From Veillonellales bacterium (GTDB lineage Bacteria; Bacillota; Negativicutes; JAAYSF01), in assembly GCA_039680175.1 (NCBI GenBank), contig JBDKTO010000030.1, positions 1-64,000 on the forward strand: a DNA stretch of 64,000 nucleotides. The letters are read 5' to 3'. How positions within the stretch are numbered: the stretch's first letter is position 1; each line of letters starts with the position of its first letter. The notes below the pieces were generated by a model. That model did not search any database, was not told the DNA's origin, and saw only the letters and a program-made list of their open reading frames with translations. The position numbers and the translations under genes are program-made. Positions 26,503 to 33,231 of this stretch are shown piece after piece.

Positions 26503-27513
26503 TTACTGCAGCCGGGATGAAAAAGTACTAAATTCGTTAATCACACTCATGGTAATATCCTCGGCGCTAAGATTAACCCGGACATTAGCCAGTACGGTTT
26601 CCATTCCCCGCCCGGCGGCGACTTGAGCGGCTTTATCACGGATATCCTCAATGATAGCCTGCTGCAAAGAATCAATTTCCTGCCGCTTTAGCGCCAGCAT
26701 TTTTTCATCCTCCCCGGTATCCGGCAAACGCGGGGAAGCAGTCGTATCCGGAGGCGGATTCTCCGGCAGCAGTGTCTGATTCCGGGAAGATATCTCCGCC
26801 GCCTTTGCCGCCGCCTTTTGATCGATTTCCTCCTGCAGCTGCCGGGAGAAAGCTGCCAGCTGCTCCTCGGCCTCACTCTTCGCCGCCAGCGTAACAGAAT
26901 CAAGACGAGCCGTCAGTGATTGTTCCCGGGCAGCGGCTTTTACGGAACGCTCCTGCTGTAATTGTTCCAGTTGCTCCGCCAACGCGGCCATTTCTCCTTT
27001 TTCCAACTGAAGGGTTTTCAATTTCAGCTGAAGGCTGAAAATCGGCGTTTGATATTGTTGATCCAATTCTTCGTTGTAAGCCTGCCGTTCCGCCGCTAGT
27101 TCCTGCCGGGTCCGGGCGGTTTTGCTGTCGACAGCATCCTTCAATTCCGCCTGTTTCGCTGCCATACGGGCATTATACTCTTGCTCAAAAGCAGCCCCGC
27201 TATTTTCCCGGGGCTCTTCCGGCAGAGGAATAAGCGGCTGTTCCCCTGCCCCCGCATTGTTGCTTGAGTTCATGGCGGCACTGGACTGCCGGGATTCCAG
27301 TTTTGCGGCCAGAAGATTGTATTGCTGCTGCAGCGCCGCCAGCTGCGGATATTTAGGATGGGCTTTGATTGCCTTATTCATGTCGATTACGCCGATTTGA
27401 GGCGCTGCGGGCGACTTGGTGTCCTGCGCCGGTTTAAAAAAACAACCGGTGATCAGAAAGGCGGCGGTCACTGTCAGCAGAGAAAAAGAAAGAATCCTGG
27501 GATTACGAAACAC
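26503..27513 (-). CDS. Enlarged OmpH/Skp-like lipoprotein
   Basis: A 336-aa relative of the neighbouring Skp-like genes. After a lipoprotein signal (FLITGC, about 13-18) comes the family opening GVIDMNKAIKAHPKYPQL. A coiled coil rich in Gln, Glu, Ala and Arg follows (about 50-270), interrupted by Pro-rich stretches. The C-terminal block (ETVLANVRVNLSAEDIT) resembles the last strand and helix of the other two. It is about twice the usual Skp length. The GTG at 27513 is my preferred start because it places the lipobox correctly; the frame extends upstream into a repeat. Function inferred from family and position only. Confidence 0.75.
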   Translation of the reverse strand: MFRNPRILSFSLLTVTAAFLITGCFFKPAQDTKSPAAPQIGVIDMNKAIKAHPKYPQLAALQQQYNLLAAKLESRQSSAAMNSSNNAGAGEQPLIPLPEEPRENSGAAFEQEYNARMAAKQAELKDAVDSKTARTRQELAAERQAYNEELDQQYQTPIFSLQLKLKTLQLEKGEMAALAEQLEQLQQERSVKAAAREQSLTARLDSVTLAAKSEAEEQLAAFSRQLQEEIDQKAAAKAAEISSRNQTLLPENPPPDTTASPRLPDTGEDEKMLALKRQEIDSLQQAIIEDIRDKAAQVAAGRGMETVLANVRVNLSAEDITMSVINEFSTFSSRLQ

Positions 27514-27549
27514 CAAATCACCCACTTTCCAAATTAAATGGCAAAAAAT

Positions 27550-27606
27550 TAACCGCGGAGACCATGGAGAGCCCGGCGGAGAGTATTCTATTTTCTCTGT
27601 GTGGTA
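27550..27606. repeat. Inverted repeat of the 'AACCGCGGAG' type
   Basis: AACCGCGGAGACCATGGAG and TTTCTCTGTGTGGT form the outer arms. Related to the elements at 16099 and 39078. Confidence 0.5.
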
Positions 27607-27759
27607 AACATACCACACTGCCGCAATTTTTTAATAAGAGCCGAGCTGGTCACCCGCTCGGCCATTCCCTGGTTATGAAATTTTATTTCCGGCGGTGAGT
27701 CGAGACTCCCGCCTCTATAAGCCGCGTTGATTCAGGCGGGGGTGACTCCCCGCCTGAAT
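27599..27759. other. Four hairpins between two OmpH-family genes
   Basis: Stems at 27599-27618 (GTGTGGTA/TACCACAC), 27640-27662 (GCCGAGC/GCTCGGC), 27691-27713 (GGCGG-GAGTC/GACTC-CGCC) and 27730-27759 (12-bp perfect stem, 6-base loop). None has the T-run of an intrinsic terminator on either strand. They may stabilise or process the mRNA, or modulate read-through. Confidence 0.55.
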
Positions 27760-27789
27760 TGCCGATGTTGCAGCTTTGCTGAAACGAAT

Positions 27790-28263
27790 TTACTTACCGC
27801 CTAATTTTTTCATTACATCGTCGGTTATATCCTGACCGCCATACACTACGTTGCTTTTATCCAGAACAACGGCGATGCCTTTTGCATCGGCAACGGATTT
27901 AATGGCCGCATCCACTTTATCAAAGATCGGTCCGATCAGTTCCTGCTGCTTCAGGTTTAACCGCTGCTGTACCTGCATGTAGTAGTCTTGTTTTTCTTTG
28001 TCATTCATATTGGCCGTTTTCGTATCGAAATCCTGCTTTGCTGCTTCCACTTCGGTTTGCATGGCGTCCTGCGCCTTAGCCATATCCGGATGCTGAGAAA
28101 CCAGCAATTGATGGTTTACCACTCCAATGTTGGAGGAACTGCTGGCATTTGCCACATTGGTTTTACCGGTTTGCGACAACGCCAGTCCGGCAACTCCCAA
28201 GACAAAGAATGCAACGATGGCTAATGATATGATTTTAACTTGTTTTTTTTGCAAATTTAACAC
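27790..28263 (-). CDS. OmpH/Skp-family periplasmic chaperone
   Basis: The most typical of the three Skp-like genes, 157 aa. It has an N-terminal signal peptide or anchor (about 10-30, no lipobox Cys), SSNIGVVNHQLLVSQHPDM, a helical hairpin (about 60-120) and the C-terminal block IAVVLDKSNVVYGGQDITDDV. It is the first OmpH gene after bamA and the 428-aa barrel protein, as in many diderms where ompH follows bamA. The start is GTG at 28263 with AAGGAG upstream and a near-perfect promoter 55 bases before it. Confidence 0.92.
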   Translation of the reverse strand: MLNLQKKQVKIISLAIVAFFVLGVAGLALSQTGKTNVANASSSSNIGVVNHQLLVSQHPDMAKAQDAMQTEVEAAKQDFDTKTANMNDKEKQDYYMQVQQRLNLKQQELIGPIFDKVDAAIKSVADAKGIAVVLDKSNVVYGGQDITDDVMKKLGGK

Positions 28264-28317
28264 GAATAAACTCCTTCTCTCTCGCCTGACGGCACTCTAT
28301 TTTCTATTACCATTATG

Positions 28318-28346
28318 ATTATAGCAGGGTATATGTCCAGTTTCAA
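28318..28346 (-). promoter_or_regulatory. Strong predicted promoter of the ompH-lpxD unit
   Basis: On the minus strand, TTGAAA (28341-28346), a 17-base spacer and a perfect TATAAT (28318-28323), 55 bases upstream of the ompH start codon. It gives this block expression independent of bamA. Confidence 0.8.
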
Positions 28347-28383
28347 GAATTATCATTAGTCCTGGTATTTTATTGCAATCTTT

Positions 28384-29670
28384 CTACAATTCAGCTACCA
28401 GACGCAGCCACTTATCCTTATTGGTAAACACATATTCGACACTTAAAAAATCATGGAATCTATACCGCAGTCCCACTTCGTCCAAATCCGTAACCGGCGT
28501 GCGCTCCAGCCGCAAAGACCAGTTGTCAGGAAGACTCTGATTAATAAAAACAATGTTCCGATCATCGGTGAGATTATATTTAAAGCCGATGAAAGTGGAA
28601 GCGCCGACCCTGTGGGACCAGCCAGGCATAATTTTCCAGGTAACGCTGCTGGGGAAAAAATCCGTCTCCACAAACAATTCGTTCCGCGCATCAGTAAACT
28701 TTCCCCCATGGAGTCTGACGGAAGTATTATCCGTCGCCCGTCCCATATCCAGATACCCTTCCAGTGTCACTTTATACCTGGTCGTCTCAGCATCCAGCAT
28801 AACCTCCGTATCCGCCGCCGGCTGAAGGACAGGCGTTAAGGTAATTCCGTAGCGGCGGGTGATTGAACTCGCCGCCGCGGCAGCTGTCAGCCGGGTGGTA
28901 AAAATATCCCGGTGCCGTTCCACAAAAGAAACCGGCAATCCCCGCAGCATCACGGCAAATTCGTCAAGGGACGGCCTGGCCTGAGCCAGCAGCACGTTGG
29001 GAATCGTGTGAGACCGCAGTGACACATGAACATCCTGGATCATTGCACCCTGAGGCACTAAAGATATTCTTACCACCGTTTTGGGGCCGGAAGCCACATC
29101 AATATTGGCCCGGAATTCCGGCAGCCGATCCGCCACCAAATCCCGAATGACAGTCTTACTCACTCCGCCAGCCCAGTCGACGGCATCGATCGGCAGACCA
29201 ATGAGGACATCCGTCACTTTTCCCTGGATATCGCCTAAATCCTGCCTGACCAGTTCAGCCACTGCCGGCTGCATGCCCGTCGAATCGATTTCCAGCTCTA
29301 CTGCCTTGACTATTTCGCCCCAGGGAGCCAGGGTAACGTCAATGTGGGTTTCAACTCCCGGGGTGATTTCTACCTGATCAACGGAGTATCCCACCAGGAT
29401 GCGGTCGAATACTTCTTTGATAATGCCTTCATAAGAACTTCTTCCGTCTGCGATATCAGCGACTTTGCGCCCGATTAAGACCTGCTGGCCTACTGTACTC
29501 ACGCTATTGGCCATTCGCTTGGCGATAAGAGGCGGCAGCGGAGAATCGCTGCCGGCAGTAATGCTGACAGAAACTGTTTCCACCGCCGCCGCGGCCAATG
29601 CTGTCCCCGGCAGGGAAAAAACCAAAAACAATGTCAGTATACAGAGAAAAACCGGAAAACGTTTCTTCAT
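28384..29670 (-). CDS. Unrecognised outer-membrane protein with internal repeats and C-terminal barrel
   Basis: I cannot assign a named family. The 428-aa product has a signal peptide (about 1-26, ending ALA) and an N-terminal region of repeating alpha/beta units. Compare GVETHIDVTLAPWGEIVKAV with GPKTVVRISLVPQGAMIQDV, and VLIGLPIDAV with MLRGLPVSFV. The unit is roughly 95 residues, present about three times, and recalls POTRA-like modules. The last 130 residues alternate like a small barrel (about eight strands) and end LVAEL rather than in an aromatic residue. ATG at 29670, GGAGG upstream; the frame could start three codons earlier at a GTG. It lies directly downstream of bamA, so an outer-membrane assembly or scaffold role is plausible but unproven. 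Confidence 0.75.
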   Translation of the reverse strand: MKKRFPVFLCILTLFLVFSLPGTALAAAAVETVSVSITAGSDSPLPPLIAKRMANSVSTVGQQVLIGRKVADIADGRSSYEGIIKEVFDRILVGYSVDQVEITPGVETHIDVTLAPWGEIVKAVELEIDSTGMQPAVAELVRQDLGDIQGKVTDVLIGLPIDAVDWAGGVSKTVIRDLVADRLPEFRANIDVASGPKTVVRISLVPQGAMIQDVHVSLRSHTIPNVLLAQARPSLDEFAVMLRGLPVSFVERHRDIFTTRLTAAAAASSITRRYGITLTPVLQPAADTEVMLDAETTRYKVTLEGYLDMGRATDNTSVRLHGGKFTDARNELFVETDFFPSSVTWKIMPGWSHRVGASTFIGFKYNLTDDRNIVFINQSLPDNWSLRLERTPVTDLDEVGLRYRFHDFLSVEYVFTNKDKWLRLVAEL

Positions 29671-29697
29671 GCCACACACCTCCTATTATGTACAGAA

Positions 29698-29721
29698 GGA
29701 GTCAGGCCGAAACCTGACTCC
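29698..29721 (-). terminator. Hairpin between bamA and the barrel protein gene
   Basis: Nine-base perfect stem GGAGTCAGG/CCTGACTCC with a 6-base loop, ten bases after the bamA stop. Only a weak T stretch follows, so it may attenuate rather than end transcription. Confidence 0.45.
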
Positions 29722-29730
29722 ACTGTGCAG

Positions 29731-31506
29731 TTAGAATTGTCCGCCAAAACTGAAATGGGTTCTGCCGCCTTCGGAACCTTTCCCATAGTCCAGCTTAATC
29801 GGCCCAATAGGAGTGGAAATCCTTACACCGAAACCAACCCCTACTTTTAAGTCGCTGATTTGGTAGCTGTCTTCATTCCACGTCTTGCCGGCATCGGTAA
29901 AGAATACGCCCTGGACTTTTTTTGCCAGCGGGAACCGGTATTCGACTGTTGCCGCCATCATTTTATCGCCCTTAAATTCGTCATCCTCATACCCGCGCAG
30001 GCTATCGGCACCGCCGAGGGAAAATTCACCGTCTTCCGGCAAGTTTCCGGTTGCATAACCTGTCATCAGGCGAACCGCCACAACCTGTGCATGTCCTACT
30101 TTGAAATAGTTGCGGTTTTCAGCGGTATATTTGTTAAAATCAAAATCGCCGCCAAAGGTACGTCCGGCAAACTCAGCCGACAGTGAAGTCCGTTTCCCTT
30201 CCGTCGGGTTAAACACATTGTCCCGGGAATCATACACCCGCATAAGCGTAACGCTGCGGGTTACACCAAAATTATCTTTTAAATAATTGGGATACTTAGA
30301 CAAAAAGTCTGTCGTTTTTGTATCTGTCGACGCACCGCTGTAATCCACGCCGGAAACGGGTTCCACATAGACATCATCCCGGTGCTTCAGAGTAATATAG
30401 TTGGTAGTGTATTCGTCTTGCGGACGCCCAAAGGTAACATCCCAGCCTTTCCGCTTTTTATAGTAGTCGGATCGTTCCGTCTCACCATCGTAATCGGTAT
30501 ATTCATTAGTCATGTTATAAAAGTTAAAGCCCAGGGAAGTCTGCTTGGCATCAAGCCAGGGATGAGTATAACTAAATTCATAATTCTTCCCATTGCTTAC
30601 ACTTTCGGCATTGCCGCCGAATTCCCAATGAATTTTGACCTGATCGCCGGTACCGTGGAAGTTCGTGTCGCCTAATTCAATAATTCCCACCATGCCGTCA
30701 CTTTTGCTGTAGCCGCCGCCAATGGAGAAGGTGCCGGTTTTTTGTTCCACCACATCGGCTTCCAGCACAACAGCGTTTGGCTCTTTTCCCGGATTCAGCT
30801 TCATGTTCACATCTTCAAAGTACCCCAGGTTGTACACTTTCTGCATGCTGCGGCGGGCATCCTTGGCATTAAAGGGCTCACCCGGCTTCAGCTTCATTTC
30901 GCGGGTAATGACATAGTTCTTTGTTTTGTCATTGCCCTTCACCTGGATTCCTTCCAGCGTACCCTCATTAATCGTAATATTCAGGACGCCGCCGCTTGCC
31001 ATGGAAACATCACTGACTTTCGCCAGGATATATCCCTGATCATGATAATACTGTTCAATCGCACGAGCATTGTCGTTCAGTGTCCTAGAATTTAAAACAC
31101 TGCCTTTAGCAACTGTCAGCATGCTCTTCAGCTTATCGGTAGTTACCTTGGTATTGCCTTTAATCACAATATCGGTAAGCACCGGATTTTCCATGACAGT
31201 ATAAACCACCTGGACGCCTTCAGGGACTTCGGTAAAATTAGCTACCACGTCGAAAAAATAACCCAATTCATAAATAGACTGCATATCCTGCTTGACTTTG
31301 TCGGCCGCCAGTACATCTCCCGGTTTTACCTTTACCACACTCAGAATCGTGCTTTCCGCCACTGTGGAATTGCCGGTAACCGTTACCTTGGTAACCACTT
31401 TGCCGGTAAGATCCTGAGCATACACAGGAGCGAAAACGGTAAGAATCAGGCTGAGACTGAAAATGGTTGCAAAGAATAGTTGTCCGTAGCGTCTTTTTGT
31501 ACTCAT
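29731..31506 (-). CDS. bamA: Outer-membrane assembly factor BamA
   Basis: Omp85 protein that inserts beta-barrels into the outer membrane. The 591-aa product has a signal peptide (about 1-30) and three POTRA domains (about 34-105, 106-180, 181-255), each opening with a strand such as VTKVTVTGNSTV, LTDIVIKGNTKV and LEGIQVKGNDKT. A 16-strand barrel follows, with the L6-type motif near SLRGYEDDEF and a final FSFGGQF. Proteobacterial BamA has five POTRAs; three is the shorter form. No BamB-E genes are nearby. The ATG at 31506 has AAGGAGG upstream. Confidence 0.96.
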   Translation of the reverse strand: MSTKRRYGQLFFATIFSLSLILTVFAPVYAQDLTGKVVTKVTVTGNSTVAESTILSVVKVKPGDVLAADKVKQDMQSIYELGYFFDVVANFTEVPEGVQVVYTVMENPVLTDIVIKGNTKVTTDKLKSMLTVAKGSVLNSRTLNDNARAIEQYYHDQGYILAKVSDVSMASGGVLNITINEGTLEGIQVKGNDKTKNYVITREMKLKPGEPFNAKDARRSMQKVYNLGYFEDVNMKLNPGKEPNAVVLEADVVEQKTGTFSIGGGYSKSDGMVGIIELGDTNFHGTGDQVKIHWEFGGNAESVSNGKNYEFSYTHPWLDAKQTSLGFNFYNMTNEYTDYDGETERSDYYKKRKGWDVTFGRPQDEYTTNYITLKHRDDVYVEPVSGVDYSGASTDTKTTDFLSKYPNYLKDNFGVTRSVTLMRVYDSRDNVFNPTEGKRTSLSAEFAGRTFGGDFDFNKYTAENRNYFKVGHAQVVAVRLMTGYATGNLPEDGEFSLGGADSLRGYEDDEFKGDKMMAATVEYRFPLAKKVQGVFFTDAGKTWNEDSYQISDLKVGVGFGVRISTPIGPIKLDYGKGSEGGRTHFSFGGQF

Positions 31507-31525
31507 GCATTACCTCCTTATCAAA

Positions 31526-32107
31526 TTACTGGCCGCGTAAAGATTTTCCGGCGGCCCGCACCAATTGCTGCATTTCTTCCGGCGATAAAGTTACCTGTTT
31601 TTCCGCCGGGCGGGTCACCTGGGGTTCACTTCTGCGGTTGTCTGAAACTCTGCTATCGCCTGCCTGCTCCGGGGCGGAAGAAACCGCCGCAGCTTTCGGA
31701 ACCACGGAAGCAGAACCGGCTGCGGCTGAAGCAGCCGGTTTGGGCTGTATAACAGCATGTTCCGCCCCGGGTTCGACTTCCGACGCCGGCCGGCTATTCT
31801 CCTGTACGGCTATCGGTACCGGCAGAACAGATTGCTGCTGGTGCCAAAAATAGCTTGCACCGCCAATACCGGCGCTGATTACGGTCAGCGCCAGTCCGAA
31901 CGCCAGTCCCTGACGCAGCAGGGGATACTTATAGCGCCATTGGCGGGAACGGCTGGCTTCCTTGACATGCTGCAATTCCGCCTGAGCCAGCATTAAATCA
32001 AGTTCGGCCCGAATATCGCGATCCTTGTCAAAGGATTCTTCTGCCCGGTTCAGCCATTGTCTGGCTGAATGCAGACGCTGAAACATATGGTGTTTAAACT
32101 CCGCCAT
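31526..32107 (-). CDS. Single-pass membrane protein following the sigma factor gene
   Basis: Not a recognised family. The 193-aa product has a charged N-terminal cytoplasmic helical part (about 1-65, many Arg, Glu, Gln), one membrane helix (about 68-89), an Ala/Pro/Ser-rich periplasmic stretch, and a short C-terminal helix (LSPEEMQQLVRAAGKSL). The cytoplasm-membrane-periplasm layout and its position between a sigma factor gene and bamA fit an anti-sigma-factor-like role, but no zinc-anti-sigma (HX3CX2C) motif is present, so this is inference. ATG at 32107 with a G-rich ribosome-binding site; ends 20 bases before bamA starts. Confidence 0.7.
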   Translation of the reverse strand: MAEFKHHMFQRLHSARQWLNRAEESFDKDRDIRAELDLMLAQAELQHVKEASRSRQWRYKYPLLRQGLAFGLALTVISAGIGGASYFWHQQQSVLPVPIAVQENSRPASEVEPGAEHAVIQPKPAASAAAGSASVVPKAAAVSSAPEQAGDSRVSDNRRSEPQVTRPAEKQVTLSPEEMQQLVRAAGKSLRGQ

Positions 32108-32265
32108 ATTCACCACCCCCCATTATATCCACAATATATAGTCCTGGGAAGAGTCCAGATTCTGGTCATCCTGTATTCAGACAAATACAGCTATATCCAC
32201 TCATTTTACAAAAAAGCAAAGGAAATACTAGTGATTTAGACTGTTTTTCTCCCGATATTGCCTAG

Positions 32266-32901
32266 TTACCAATGCTGCATAAATTTTGACAGCATACCCC
32301 TGATACGTCGAATCCCCTGCTTTTGCAATCGATACACATGAGAAATGCTCATATCCAGCTTTTCCGCCAGCTGCTTCGGTTCCCTGTCTTCCAGGTATAC
32401 CCCGCTTAAGACCATCTGTTCCTTGATCGGCAGCCGCTCCAAAGCCTTTTTAACTTGTTCAACCAGAATATTTTGCTCAGCCTGGCGGGAAACATCAGGC
32501 GCCGGATCAACCAGCAGTTCCCCTAAGGTGGCGCTGTCTCCGTCCAAAGGGCTGTCCATATAAGCCAAAGAACGTTTTCCTTCCCGTTCCATATAATTCA
32601 GCATGCGGCCGCGAATCCGATGAAAAGCGAACAGACTAAAAGCGACCCCGCGGCCGGGATCGTACCTCTCCACCGCTTCAATCAGTCCGACCGTACCCTC
32701 CTGGATAATATCCATCAGGGTAGCGTGATCTACCTTCCAGTTCATGGCAGCCTTAAAAACCAGGGGCTGATAATTTTCAATCAGCTGCCGGCGGCATTCA
32801 ATATTATCCTCTGTTTTGTAGCCCTGCCACAATCCGGCTTCTTCTTCCGGCGTAAACAGCTGAATCTTTTTCAGTTCAGCAAGATACTGTCTGAGCATCA
32901 T
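32266..32901 (-). CDS. RNA polymerase sigma-70-family factor
   Basis: A 211-aa alternative sigma factor. Region 2 is seen in LMDIIQEGTVGLIEAVERYDPGRG and the following FSLFAFHRIRGRMLNYM; region 4 in ALERLPIKEQMVLSGV with the helix-turn-helix KQLAEKLDMSISHVYRLQ. It resembles FliA/SigB-sized group 3 sigmas rather than ECF sigmas, as it keeps an extended region 3. Start ATG at 32901 or 32898 (the frame opens at a GTG at 32910). First gene of a unit continuing with the membrane protein and bamA, which suggests outer-membrane biogenesis may be under its control. FliA itself is unlikely because flagellar genes are not adjacent to it. Confidence 0.88.
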   Translation of the reverse strand: MMLRQYLAELKKIQLFTPEEEAGLWQGYKTEDNIECRRQLIENYQPLVFKAAMNWKVDHATLMDIIQEGTVGLIEAVERYDPGRGVAFSLFAFHRIRGRMLNYMEREGKRSLAYMDSPLDGDSATLGELLVDPAPDVSRQAEQNILVEQVKKALERLPIKEQMVLSGVYLEDREPKQLAEKLDMSISHVYRLQKQGIRRIRGMLSKFMQHW

Positions 32902-32929
32902 CGTAATCACTCTTTTCTAAATGGGGCTA

Positions 32930-32996
32930 TTGGCTGTTGGCTGTAAGCTATTGGCGATTGGCTCATAGCCCATAGCCTAATAGCACTTGGCAGCGG
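32930..32996. repeat. Heptamer array upstream of the sigma factor gene
   Basis: TTGGCTG, TTGGCTG, TAAGCTA, TTGGCGA, TTGGCTC, ATAGCCC, ATAGCCT units, immediately before inverted-repeat copy 5. The 330-base gap up to tamB otherwise shows no gene. Confidence 0.8.
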
Positions 32997-32999
32997 AAT

Positions 33000-33090
33000 T
33001 GTCATTGCGAGCGGCAGCGAAAGCAATCTCTGTGTTACAGATTGCCTCACCCAGCTTAGAGATCGCCACGGCTAGCGTCTCGCGATGACA
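33000..33090. repeat. Dispersed ~88-bp inverted repeat, copy 5
   Basis: TGTCATTGCGAGCGGCAGCG at the left end and CTCGCGATGACA at the right end, with one extra A in the left arm and a different centre (GTGTTACAGATTGCC) shared with copy 1. Confidence 0.88.
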
Positions 33091-33176
33091 GCCTATGACA
33101 GCAGCCTAAACCTATCAAGTCATATCCATATAGTACCTTAAAAATATTACAAATTTGTGACAAACAGATAATAATT

Positions 33177-33231
33177 TGGCTTTTTGCTATGTGCTATGAG
33201 CCAATCGCCAACAGCCAGCTGCTAACCGCCC
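33177..33231. repeat. Inverted-orientation heptamer array at the tamB stop codon
   Basis: TTGGCTT then ATGAGCC, AATCGCC, AACAGCC and AACCGCC units, opposite in orientation to most arrays and ending at the tamB stop codon. Confidence 0.75.

Noticed and set aside
32266-32901. Flagellar sigma factor FliA
   Set aside because: Similar size class, but it leads the bamA unit and no flagellar class-3 genes are adjacent; left as unnamed sigma-70 family.
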